A stretch of DNA of 64,000 bases from NCBI GenBank assembly GCA_024235095.1, contig JACKNC010000001.1, positions 1,215,501 to 1,279,500 of the forward strand. The letters are read 5' to 3'. The notes beneath the pieces were generated by a model. The model did not search any database and was not told the origin of the DNA. It was given only the letters and a program-made list of their open reading frames with translations. This document shows, one piece after another, positions 53,305-62,051 of the stretch. The position numbers and the translations under genes are program-made. This DNA comes from Gammaproteobacteria bacterium (GTDB lineage: Bacteria; Pseudomonadota; Gammaproteobacteria; Competibacterales; Competibacteraceae). Position 1 is the first letter of the stretch. The number at the start of each line of letters is the position of its first letter.

Positions 53305-53910
53305 TCATCCCTCCGACCGATCCGTACCAATCTTGTCCTCGGCGCCGGCCAGCAGATTTTGGATATTGGAGCGATGCCGCCAGACTAGCAACAGCACCAT
53401 AATCAGAATGACCCCATTTTGCGGGAGAGGCAAGTCGAACCACCAACCGCAGACCGGCGTCACCAGCGCTGCGGTGAGCGCCGAGAGTGAGGAGATCCGC
53501 ACTACCAACGCCATCATGAGCCAGGTTGCCAACGCCGCCAGCGCCACCGGCCAGGACAAGCCAAGAATGGTGCCGAACGCCGTCGCTACGCCCTTGCCCC
53601 CTGCAAAATCGAAGAACACGGGATAAAGATGACCGAGGAACGCCGCCAGCGCGATCAACGCCAGGCCGATTTCTTCTGCACCCGCCCAGCGCGCCAGAAG
53701 CACCGGTAGCAAGCCCTTGAGAAAATCACCGGCCAGGGTAATGGCTGCGGCCTTTTTACCACCGAAGCGCAATACATTGGTCGCGCCGGGATTGCGGGAA
53801 CCCTCACTGCGCGGATCGGGTAATCCCATGGCGCGGCAGACCAGGATCGCGGTGGAAATGGAGCCGGCCAGGTAACCGAGAACCACCAATAACACAGTTA
53901 TCAGCAACAT
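53305..53910 (-). CDS. plsY: acyl-phosphate:glycerol-3-phosphate acyltransferase
   Basis: 201 residues from ATG 53910. Inner-membrane protein with five or more helices. Conserved PlsY motifs: 'YLAGSISTAILVCRAMGLPD', 'DPRSEGSRNPGATNVLRFGG', 'GHLYPVFFDFAGGKGVATAF' (catalytic loops). It makes lysophosphatidate, the substrate of PlsC. It is divergent from folB, 111 bases away. Confidence 0.93.
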   Translation of the reverse strand: MLLITVLLVVLGYLAGSISTAILVCRAMGLPDPRSEGSRNPGATNVLRFGGKKAAAITLAGDFLKGLLPVLLARWAGAEEIGLALIALAAFLGHLYPVFFDFAGGKGVATAFGTILGLSWPVALAALATWLMMALVVRISSLSALTAALVTPVCGWWFDLPLPQNGVILIMVLLLVWRHRSNIQNLLAGAEDKIGTDRSEG

Positions 53911-54021
53911 GAAAAGTCGTCGTGAAACGCCTCGAAAACCGGCGCAACCACCGGTATAGACAAGACAGGATAGAACCACGATTTTGCACTAAGATACGCT
54001 TTGAACCAAACGGAAACTGTC

Positions 54022-54378
54022 ATGGACATCATTTTTATTCGTGAATTACGGGTAGAAACTATCATTGGCGTTCATTCCTGGGAGCGCGGAAGCCGTCGGT
54101 ACTTACTCGTTGATTTGGAGTTAGCCACGGATATTCGTCCGGCTGCGGCCACCGACCGATTGGATCAGACGCTGGATTACCAGGCCGTAGCGCAGCGTAT
54201 CAGCGAACTGGCCGCCGGCAGCGATTTTCAATTGGTAGAAACCCTGGCGGAGCGGATCGCCGATCGCTTGCTACGAGAATTCCCGACGCCCTGGTTACGG
54301 TTGACCCTGCGCAAACCGGGCGTACCCTCCAACGCGCGGGAAGCGGGCGTCATCATCGAGCGCGGTTGCCGGAATTGA
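54022..54378 (+). CDS. folB: dihydroneopterin aldolase
   Basis: 118 residues from ATG 54022, chosen since 'MDIIFIRELRVETIIGVHSW' is the family start. 'VETLAERIADRLL' and 'LTLRKPGVPSNAREAGVIIE' are conserved. It cleaves dihydroneopterin in folate synthesis. It is divergent from plsY, as in many gammaproteobacteria, and its stop touches the convergent SH3 gene. Confidence 0.93.
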   Translation: MDIIFIRELRVETIIGVHSWERGSRRYLLVDLELATDIRPAAATDRLDQTLDYQAVAQRISELAAGSDFQLVETLAERIADRLLREFPTPWLRLTLRKPGVPSNAREAGVIIERGCRN

Positions 54379-55086
54379 TCACAGCCGGCTCCATTGCGCG
54401 CGCCGTTGCTCGCGAATGCGCGGCATCAGCACAGCCACCAATACCGCTGCGCCCAGCAACACCGCGCCCGCCAGAAAGCGGATGCTATCATTGTCGTTGC
54501 GCAACGCCTGGTTTTCCTGCTGCACGATGCGCAATTCCCGCTCCAGCAAGACCACACGCTCCTGCAGGGTTCGGTTACGATCATCAATCGCCACTGTATC
54601 GGACGCAACTTTGCGGTATTGCGCCAACTGTTGACGCAGCCTCACGGCTTCTTCATAAAGTTGCGGGTAACTGAGATTTTCCCCAGCGGGTCGGTTGACG
54701 ACTTCATCGATGTGCTGTTTGAGATCAGCATGCCTGGCTTGGAGTTTTTCCAGCTCTTGGCGAACGCTGGCTAACAACTCCTGGCTGCTGGGCGTCTCGG
54801 TCAGTTGCTCGCTGCGAATCCAACCGCGCCCTCCCGTTGGCGTACGAATTTGCGTGTAACCCTTGGCTTTGTCCGTCCTCAGCACCTCAACCGGAGAACC
54901 GCTGCGCACCGAGCCAATGACCTTGTAGCGATTGGAAGCGCCGGCGCGCAATGGGATTTCTACGCTATCGCTGATATAGACCGCAGTCGGCTCCGGGTGC
55001 GGAGCCGACTGCGGGGTCTCAGCCCGGAGGGGCGCAACAACAGCCGGAAACAGGCTCAATGCCAAGAGGAACGTTGATATTTTCAT
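54379..55086 (-). CDS. SH3-domain coiled-coil membrane protein (YgiM/TIGR04211 type)
   Basis: 235 residues from ATG 55086. Signal peptide ('FLLALSLFPAVVAPLRAE'), a bacterial SH3 domain ('VYISDSVEIPLRAGASNRYK', 'GYTQIRTPTGGRGWIRSEQL'), a long coiled-coil ('LASVRQELEKLQARHADLKQ' and 'VVLLERELRIVQQENQALRN') and a C-terminal membrane anchor ('FLAGAVLLGAAVLVAVLMPR'). This is the YgiM domain order. Cell-envelope role; partners unknown. Divergent from the MidA-like gene. Confidence 0.85.
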   Translation of the reverse strand: MKISTFLLALSLFPAVVAPLRAETPQSAPHPEPTAVYISDSVEIPLRAGASNRYKVIGSVRSGSPVEVLRTDKAKGYTQIRTPTGGRGWIRSEQLTETPSSQELLASVRQELEKLQARHADLKQHIDEVVNRPAGENLSYPQLYEEAVRLRQQLAQYRKVASDTVAIDDRNRTLQERVVLLERELRIVQQENQALRNDNDSIRFLAGAVLLGAAVLVAVLMPRIREQRRAQWSRL

Positions 55087-55195
55087 CGAACGGTGTGGTA
55101 TCCAGGCGAAAGGTTTACGATGGTAAGCGATTTTAGTCTGTTTGACTCTCCGGTTTGTCATTGAATTCGCCAATAGCCCAATAAAAAGATCACTC

Positions 55196-56440
55196 ATGCT
55201 CCAATCCGCCGATCCGCTTAAAATGTTGCCTGCTCCCGATCCGTCCGCCGCTGCCCATAGCGCCCGGTTGCTGGACCATATTCGCGCTGAAATTACAGCG
55301 GCGGGCGGCGCTATTCCCTTTTCCCACTTCATGGACCTGGCGCTGTATGCGCCCGATCTGGGTTATTACCGCGCCGGAACCCGCAAATTCGGCCCTGACG
55401 GCGATTTCATCACCGCGCCGGAATTGTCGCCCTTGTTCTCGCGTTGTCTGGCCCGCCAATGCCAGCAGATTCTGGAGGCATTGAACGGGGGCGCAATCCT
55501 GGAACTGGGGGCGGGTACCGGCATCATGGCCGCCGACCTTCTAGGGGAATTACGCACGCTTGACGCGCTGCCTGAACGCTATTGCATTCTGGAACTCAGC
55601 GGCGAGTTACGCGAGCGTCAGCATCAGACCCTGGGCAAACGAGTCCCCGATCTGCTGGAACGGGTCATCTGGCTGGATACGCTCCCGGAAGCCGGGTTTC
55701 AAGGCGTCATCCTGGGCAACGAAGTGCTGGACGCTCTGCCCGCTGAACGCTTCCGCATCACCGCTCAGGGACCGCGCCGGCTGATGGTTGCCTGGAATGG
55801 GACCGGATTGGAGATCATCGCGGGTGAAGAAGAGCCGGTGGTCACCGGCACAATCGCGCGGATCGAAGCCGAATTGGGCTGGCGTCTGCCGGAAGGCTAT
55901 ACCTCGGAATATGTCCCTCGATTGAAAGCTTGGCTGGCGGCGATTGCCGAACCCCTGACCGCTGGCGCATTGCTGTTCATCGACTACGGTTATCCTCGCA
56001 CCGCTTATTATCACCCCGAACGGGCTACCGGCACCTTGCTGTGTCATTATCGTCACCGGGTCCACGACAACCCGCTGCTGCTGCTGGGTCTGCAAGACAT
56101 TACTGCCAGCGTCGACTTTAGCGCTGTGGCCGAAGCAGGGTTGGCTGCCGGTTTAGAAGTCGCCGGCTATACCGCGCAAAATTATTTCCTGTTCGGCTGT
56201 GGATTGATGGAGTTGCTGGCTGAGGAAATCTCCTCCAGCCCTCCTTTGCCAAAAGAGGGTGGCGAAGCCGGGACTTACAATCTTGCCCACTCGATTGACT
56301 ATCTGGAACAGGCCCGCCAAGTCAAGTTGCTGACGCTGCCTGGCGAGATGGGCGATCGGTTCCAGGCCATCGCCCTGATCCGGAATTTCAATATCCCATT
56401 GTGTGGCTTTACCTTCCGAAATCAACTGAACCGGCTATAA
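55196..56440 (+). CDS. MidA/NDUFAF7-family SAM-dependent methyltransferase
   Basis: 414 residues from ATG 55196. It starts with 'IPFSHFMDLALYAPDLGYY', then 'GDFITAPELSPLFSRCLARQ', the SAM motif 'ILELGAGTGIMAADLL', 'VILGNEVLDALPAERF' and 'GALLFIDYGYPRTAYYHPER'. In mitochondria NDUFAF7 methylates an Arg of complex I; in bacteria the target is less clear. It precedes the GCS2-like gene by 76 bases, possibly one transcript. Confidence 0.9.
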   Translation: MLQSADPLKMLPAPDPSAAAHSARLLDHIRAEITAAGGAIPFSHFMDLALYAPDLGYYRAGTRKFGPDGDFITAPELSPLFSRCLARQCQQILEALNGGAILELGAGTGIMAADLLGELRTLDALPERYCILELSGELRERQHQTLGKRVPDLLERVIWLDTLPEAGFQGVILGNEVLDALPAERFRITAQGPRRLMVAWNGTGLEIIAGEEEPVVTGTIARIEAELGWRLPEGYTSEYVPRLKAWLAAIAEPLTAGALLFIDYGYPRTAYYHPERATGTLLCHYRHRVHDNPLLLLGLQDITASVDFSAVAEAGLAAGLEVAGYTAQNYFLFGCGLMELLAEEISSSPPLPKEGGEAGTYNLAHSIDYLEQARQVKLLTLPGEMGDRFQAIALIRNFNIPLCGFTFRNQLNRL

Positions 56441-56452
56441 ATAAGAGGTCAG

Positions 56453-56487
56453 GATCAGGTATCAGGTAATTTTCCTGAAACCTGGCG
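56453..56487 (+). repeat. short heptamer repeats upstream of the GCS2-like gene
   Basis: GATCAGG TATCAGG (56453-56466) and CCTGAAA CCTGGCG (56474-56487), the same 7-bp type in both orientations as those beside the parS-like sites. There is no parS-like site here. Confidence 0.55.
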
Positions 56488-56516
56488 CTTGGCGCTTTTT
56501 AACCTGGAGGCCGCTT

Positions 56517-57956
56517 ATGGGTCAGGAAATTTCCCGCTCAACATTCACCCGCGAGGATTTCCAGCGGTTTCAAAACCGCCTGTGTCAGGAAACCGCTGTG
56601 CTGGGCGACTATTTCCAGCAAGGACAATTCGCCCCAGTGGGCAATATCGGTGGTTTTGAGATTGAAGCCTGGTTAGTCGATCGCCGGGGACATCCCGCGC
56701 CACTTAACCAACGTTTTCTGGAGCGGATGGGCAATCCGCTGGTGGTGCCGGAATTGAGCGTGTTCAATATCGAACTTAACACGCCCCCCTTACCACTGCA
56801 CGGCGACGCTTTGCGGCGGATGCACGCCAATCTGGAGGATCTGTGGCGATGTTGCCAGCAGGCGGCGGCTGAACTGGAGGCGTCCGTCATGCTGGTTGGC
56901 ATTCTACCGACCTTGCGCGAACCGGATTTGACCCTGGAGCACATGTCTGACCAGCAACGTTACCGGGCAATCAATGACCAGATTCTGCTGCGACGGCAGG
57001 GGCAACCGATGAAACTGGCGATTCACGGCGTGGAAAGCCTCTCTCTGACCCAGGCGAATGTGATGTTGGAGGCAGCGGCAACTTCATTTCAAACCCATTT
57101 GCAGGTCACGGTTGACCAAGCCGCTGCGTTCTTTAATGCCGCATTGCTGGCGTCGGCGCCGATGGTGGCGGTGACTGCCAACTCGCCGTTGCTGTTTGGA
57201 AAGCATTTGTGGGAGGAAACCCGTATTCCACTGTTCGAGCAGGCGGTATCTCTGCCGGGCGGGGCGCATTCCAACGATCCGACCTGTCGGCGGGTCACTT
57301 TTGGTAGTGGCTATGTCCGGGAATCGTTACTGGAATTATTTACCGAAAATCTGACGCACTACCCGCCCTTGCTACCGGTGGATTTGAGCGCGGAGCCTGA
57401 CGAACGGATGCCGCATTTGCGTCTGCATAATGGCACCATCTGGCGCTGGAACCGGCCCCTGATTGGCTTTGAGCCGGATGGAACGCCGCATCTGCGCATT
57501 GAACATCGGGTGATGCCTGCTGGCCCGAGCATTCCCGACACGATTGCTAATGCGGCGCTCTACTATGGATTGGCGCATGGATTGGCGCGGACGCTGCAAC
57601 CGGTCGAAACCGCGCTGGATTTCGCCCAGTGCCGGGCCAACTTTTACGCAGCGGCGCGCGACGGTCTGCGGGCCGAAGTGGTGTGGTTGCAGGGCCAGCG
57701 CTGGCCACTGCGGGATCTGCTGCTGAAGGAGTTATTGCCGCTGGCCCGCCGCGAATTGCAGGCTTTGGATCTGGACGCGGCGGATGTGGCCCAGTATCTT
57801 GACCTCATCACCGCGCGCGTCACAAGTGGGCGCACCGGGGCCGATTGGCAACAACGATTCCTAGCGCGGAATGGTCCCGATCTGGAAGCGCTGACCCTGG
57901 CTTATTTGGAACGGCAACAGAGCGGAAAACCGGCGCATGAGTGGGTATGCTCCTGA
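56517..57956 (+). CDS. GCS2-like glutamate-cysteine / carboxylate-amine ligase
   Basis: 479 residues. 'NIGGFEIEAWLVDRRGHPAP' and 'VVPELSVFNIELNTPPLPLH' match the nucleotide-binding start of the GCS2/YbdK family, and 'LHNGTIWRWNRPLIGF' with 'LRIEHRVMPAGPSIPDTIAN' matches its later core. These enzymes join a carboxylate to an amine with ATP; many make gamma-glutamylcysteine. The exact substrate is not certain. It follows the MidA-like gene. Confidence 0.75.
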   Translation: MGQEISRSTFTREDFQRFQNRLCQETAVLGDYFQQGQFAPVGNIGGFEIEAWLVDRRGHPAPLNQRFLERMGNPLVVPELSVFNIELNTPPLPLHGDALRRMHANLEDLWRCCQQAAAELEASVMLVGILPTLREPDLTLEHMSDQQRYRAINDQILLRRQGQPMKLAIHGVESLSLTQANVMLEAAATSFQTHLQVTVDQAAAFFNAALLASAPMVAVTANSPLLFGKHLWEETRIPLFEQAVSLPGGAHSNDPTCRRVTFGSGYVRESLLELFTENLTHYPPLLPVDLSAEPDERMPHLRLHNGTIWRWNRPLIGFEPDGTPHLRIEHRVMPAGPSIPDTIANAALYYGLAHGLARTLQPVETALDFAQCRANFYAAARDGLRAEVVWLQGQRWPLRDLLLKELLPLARRELQALDLDAADVAQYLDLITARVTSGRTGADWQQRFLARNGPDLEALTLAYLERQQSGKPAHEWVCS

Positions 57957-58157
57957 AACCGGTTACAACATGGGACTAGAAGCCGCACAAGTGCAGGTTA
58001 TCAGGCCAAAATCTGAAGTTTTCCTGGATTCCGCTACGCTCCCTTTGCCTTTTACCTGAACCCCATCACCAGGCATATTGTCCCATAAAAGCCGGTGTCG
58101 CTTCATCGACCTACGCGGCGCTTCCAGATTTACTCATCGCCCCAAGGTCTTGTTGTC
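57957..58157. other. intergenic region upstream of the truncated RND adaptor gene
   Basis: About 200 bases. It contains 'GCCAAAATCTGAAGTTTTCC', related to 'GCCAAAATCTGGAATC' near parS-like site 3 and 'GCCAAAACTTGGAATC' near site 1. No gene seen. Confidence 0.4.
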
Positions 58158-58682
58158 ATGACCCCTTTATCCGAAATATGCGGTTCTCTTGTGGGTATGC
58201 TCCTGACAATTGCCAGTCTCGCCACTGGCGTCCCTGCTCCTGTTTACGCAGCGCCACCTCCTCCAGCGGTCATCGTCGCCGAGGCCAAACTGGAATCGCT
58301 AATGGATCGTGTCGAAGCGCTCGGCACCTTGCGGGCTAATGAATCGGTCTCCCTGACAGCCGCGGTGACGGAAACTGTAACCGGCATTCATTTTGACGAT
58401 GGCCAACGCGTCAAGTCTGGCGCCATTTTGGTTGAGATGACCAGCGCCGAAGAACATGCGCAATTGAGAGAGGCGCAGGCCACGGTCGATGAGGCCAAGC
58501 GTCAGTTTGAACGGGTGCAATCGTTAGCGACCCAAGGCACCGCCTCGCGTTCTTTGTTGGACGAACAGCGCCGGGACTGGGAAACAGCGCAGGCGCGACT
58601 GGCTGCCATCGAATCCCGGCTTGAGGACCGATTGATCAAAGCGCCCTTCAGCGGCGTGGTCGGATTGCGTAACCTCAGCCTA
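58158..58682 (+). pseudogene. RND efflux periplasmic adaptor (MFP), 5' part only
   Basis: ATG 58158 begins a signal peptide ('GMLLTIASLATGVPAPVYAA'), then the first beta-strand and lipoyl half ('RVEALGTLRANESVSLTAAV', 'FDDGQRVKSGAILVEM') and the coiled-coil hairpin ('EDRLIKAPFSGVVGLRNLSL'). After ~175 codons the frame enters IS630 copy 2 and stops. The second half of the adaptor is missing. The matching pump gene survives only as its last ~220 codons on the other side of the IS. Confidence 0.9.
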
Positions 58683-59925
58683 GTGGGCTGACACAGAAGT
58701 TTTGACAGGTAGCGGTGGGTGCCCTATGGTTGAGATCAACAGGAGGAATCACCATGGCCCACAAGTATCTGGTTGATCTAACTGAAGAGGAGCGGGAAGA
58801 CCTGCTGAAGGTCATTCATAAAGGCAAGGCAGCGGCGCGCAAGGTTGCCCGTGCCCATGTGTTGCTGCAGGCTGCGGAAGGGGCGACGGATGAGGCCATT
58901 GCCCAAAGCCTTCACTTGGGGATTTCGACCGTTCATCGTACCCGTCAACGGTTTGTCGACGAAGGGTTGCTGGCGGCGTTAAGCGAGCGGCCACGAGTCG
59001 GTTTGCCCCCGGCCTTGACCGGCAAACAGGCCGCCTTTCTGGTCGCCTTGGCCTGTAGTACCCCGCCCGCTGGCCGTTGTCAGTGGACTCTCCAATTGTT
59101 AGCGGACCGCTTCATGGAACTCCGGCCCATCGAAGCCATTTCCCGTGAGAGTGTGCGGCGCATCCTTAAAAAAACGACCTCAAACCCTGGCAACGTCAAG
59201 AATGGTGTATTCCCAGTGTCAGTCCCGATTATGTTTGGCATATGGAGGATGTGTTGGACCTGTACGCCGAACCCGATGATCCTCAATACCCCCAAGTGTG
59301 CTTCGATGAAAGTCCGGTGCAATTGACCAGCGAAACCCGCTGTCCTCAACCCGCCCGCCCGGGTCAACCGGCGCGCTATGACTGTGAATACAAACGCGAA
59401 GGCACCGCCAATTTATTTCTATTCGTACAACCCTTGCGCGGGTGGCGTCATGTTAATGTCACGAAACAGCGCACCAAACGCGATTTTGCCCAGCAAATGC
59501 AGCAACTCGTTGATGTGTACTTTCCGAAGGCGGAGCGAATCCGGTTGGTCGTGGATAACCTCAATACCCACACTCCTGCGGCCTTGTATAGTGTCTTTTC
59601 TCCAGAGGAAGCCCGCCGGATCACCCGCAAGCTCGAATTTCATTACACCCCCAAGCATGGCAGTTGGCTCAATATGGCGGAATGTGAGTTCGCTGTTCTC
59701 GCCGGCCAGTGTTTGAATCGCCGCATTGCGAACCTCGAAACTTTGCGGAAGGAAATCGCCGCTTGGCAAGGCCCACGCAACCTACGTCAGACCAAAATCC
59801 ACTGGCAGTTCGGCACCGACTTGGCCCGGGTCAAACTCAAGCGCCTCTATCCTCCCTTGAAATCTTCTGAAACCCCGGTGGACCTAGAAACCTCTGAACC
59901 TGTCAAAACTTCTGTGTCAGCCCAC
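58683..59925 (+). mobile_element. IS630-family insertion sequence, copy 2
   Basis: 1243 bp, apparently identical in sequence to 37355-38597 and in the same orientation, with TA on both sides (58681-58682, 59926-59927) in a CTAG context. The left neighbour is an RND adaptor gene and the right neighbour is an RND pump gene, so the two flanks were not originally adjacent. It therefore probably marks a deletion between two copies. Confidence 0.95.
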
Positions 59926-59928
59926 TAG
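58754..59928 (+). CDS. IS630-family transposase, copy 2 (-1 frameshift)
   Basis: Same 391-residue product as copy 1, through a -1 shift at the A7 run (59168-59174). AGGAGG precedes the ATG. The stop TAG at 59926-59928 again uses the target TA and the flanking G. No differences from copy 1 were seen in the encoded proteins, so the copies are recent. Confidence 0.9.
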
Positions 59929-60599
59929 CCCTGGGCGATGCGCTGAATTACCTGGACAAGCTGGTTGGCGCGCATTTGCCTGAACAAGTCATTATCGACT
60001 ACAAAGGCCAGTCCCGGGACTATAAGTATGCGGGCGGCTCTATCCTGTTTGTTTTTATGCTGGGTTTGGCAGTGGTGTTTTTGGTGCTGGCCGCACAGTT
60101 CGAGAGTTATTTGCACCCCCTGGTTATCATGCTGACGGTGCCGCTGGCTATGGGCGGCGCGCTGCTGGGGCTGTATTTGAGCGGCCAATCCTTGAATCTT
60201 TACAGTCAGATCGGCTTGGTCATGCTAGTGGGTCTGGCCGCTAAGAACGGCATTTTGATTGTGGAATTCGCTAATCAATTGCGGGACGCCGGCCAGCCGT
60301 TTCGCGAGGCGCTGGAAGAAGCATCAATCGTTCGGCTTCGGCCTATCATTATGACCGGAATTACCACCGCCGCCGGTTCGATCCCGCTGCTGTTATCCTC
60401 GGGGGCCGGAGCGGAAACGCGCGCAGTTCTCGGCACAGTCATTCTTTATGGGGTGCTGGCGGCGACCCTATTCACCTTGGTGGTGGTGCCGGTCGCCTAT
60501 AATTTACTAGCGCGCTACACCGGTTCGCCCAAGGGCGTACAGCGGCGACTGGAGAAGGAAATGGAAAAGAGTGAATTGAGAGCGCTTGATCCTTTCTAG
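59928..60599 (+). pseudogene. RND efflux pump (AcrB-like), last ~220 codons
   Basis: The frame is open from the IS end: 'LGDALNYLDKLVGAHLPEQV' (end of the periplasmic domain), then membrane helices 'YAGGSILFVFMLGLAVVFLV', 'FESYLHPLVIMLTVPLAMGG', 'QIGLVMLVGLAAKNGILIVE' and 'LRPIIMTGITTAAGSIPLLL', the standard C-terminal half of an AcrB-family H+/drug antiporter. About 800 N-terminal codons are missing. Not functional. Confidence 0.93.
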
Positions 60600-60788
60600 C
60601 CAGGCTGCTTGCGAATCAGCACTGTCACTTACTGCAAAGGCGAAAGCACTTGGAGATTGTACAAAAAAGCACTTAAGTGATTAAAAAAAATGTCTTCATT
60701 AGTGCTTGCCATATAACTCTATCGTCTATTTTCAGCTTTTATTAACGGATCGAAGATATCCGACTTCAACTAAAATTTTGCCACTATC

Positions 60789-62051
60789 ATGCGCTTTCTG
60801 CACGCCGCCGACCTCCATCTCGACAGTCCACTCCGTGGTCTGGACCGCTATGAAGGGGCGCCTGTCGATGATGTTCGCGGCGCTACCCGCCGCGCCTTTG
60901 AAAATCTGATTATGGTCGCATTGCGCGAACGAGTCGATCTCGTTGTGATCGCTGGCGATCTCTACGACGGCGACTGGATCGACCACAACACCGGCCTGTT
61001 TTTCACCAAGGGCGTAGCGCAACTGGCCGAGGAGGGCATCCCGGTCGCTATGGTGCGCGGCAATCACGACGCCGCCAGTCGACTCACCAAAGCCCTGCGT
61101 CTGCCGAGAAACGTCCATCTGTTCGCCGATTCCCGACCTGAAACCAAAGTTTTCGAGAACATCGGCGTCGCGGTGCATGGGCAAAGTTTCGCTACCGCCG
61201 TCGTATCGGATAATCTCGCAGCCGGCTACCCCCCCCCGATCACCAGCTGCTTTAACCTGGGCCTGCTGCATACCTCTCTCAACGGTCGTCCCGGACACGC
61301 GCCATACGCGCCGACCCAACTTGATGTGTTGCGCAGCAAAGGTTATGGATACTGGGCGCTGGGGCATGTCCATGCCGCTGAAGTCGTCTGTCGCGATCCC
61401 TGGGTCGTCTATCCCGGCAATACCCAGGGTCGCCATATCCGCGAAACCGGCGTCAAGGGCTGCGCGCTGGTGACGATCGAGGATGAGGGCGTCACCCATC
61501 AACTCATCGCGCTGGATGTCATGCGCTGGACGACGCTCTCCCTCGACATCAGCACACTGCATGATCTGGAAACGCTTCTGGAGATCGCTAAGCAGAATTT
61601 ACGACGACAACTGGCCCACGCCGAAGACCGGGCGCTGGCAGTGCGCGTTGCAGTGCGGGGCCAAGGTCCCCTGCATCGCCAGCTGGCTACTCAACCGGAA
61701 ACCGTGGAGCAGGAATTGCGCAACGCAGCTCTCGAAGCGACTAACGCCCGAACCTGGATCGAAAAAGTTGAATTTCACACCCGCCCGCTATTGGACTTCG
61801 ACCAGCTGGCCGAGCGGGATGATCCGGTAGGGATGCTGATTCGTGAATTACGGTTGCTGGCTGCACATCCGGGATTATTGCGCGATGTGGCCAGCGAAGC
61901 GTTGAGTGATCTGCAGCAGAAACTGCCGGTAGAACTCCGGCAGGGAGAAAACGCTCTGCGTCTGGACGATGCCGATGCGCTGGTCGAACTCCTGGCCGAA
62001 GTGGAAGCCGATTTGCTGGCTCGCCTGTCCGGCGAAGCGGGGAGTTCATGA
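60789..62051 (+). CDS. SbcD-like DNA repair exonuclease (YhaO family)
   Basis: 420 residues. N-terminal calcineurin-like phosphoesterase: 'FLHAADLHLDSPLRGL', 'LVVIAGDLYDGDW', 'AMVRGNHDAASRLTKAL', 'GYWALGHVHAAEVV'. The C-terminal ~150 residues are helical. The stop overlaps the ATG of a large P-loop ATPase gene (ATGA), like sbcD-sbcC and yhaO-yhaN of Bacillus. It should act as the nuclease subunit on DNA ends. It lies 189 bases after the RND fragment. Confidence 0.87.
   Translation: MRFLHAADLHLDSPLRGLDRYEGAPVDDVRGATRRAFENLIMVALRERVDLVVIAGDLYDGDWIDHNTGLFFTKGVAQLAEEGIPVAMVRGNHDAASRLTKALRLPRNVHLFADSRPETKVFENIGVAVHGQSFATAVVSDNLAAGYPPPITSCFNLGLLHTSLNGRPGHAPYAPTQLDVLRSKGYGYWALGHVHAAEVVCRDPWVVYPGNTQGRHIRETGVKGCALVTIEDEGVTHQLIALDVMRWTTLSLDISTLHDLETLLEIAKQNLRRQLAHAEDRALAVRVAVRGQGPLHRQLATQPETVEQELRNAALEATNARTWIEKVEFHTRPLLDFDQLAERDDPVGMLIRELRLLAAHPGLLRDVASEALSDLQQKLPVELRQGENALRLDDADALVELLAEVEADLLARLSGEAGSS

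Noticed and set aside
37355..59925. A composite transposon made of the two IS630 copies
   Set aside because: The enclosed genes are core (fabAB, plsY, folB) and in ordinary context; IS630 elements rarely form composites and each copy has its own TA target.
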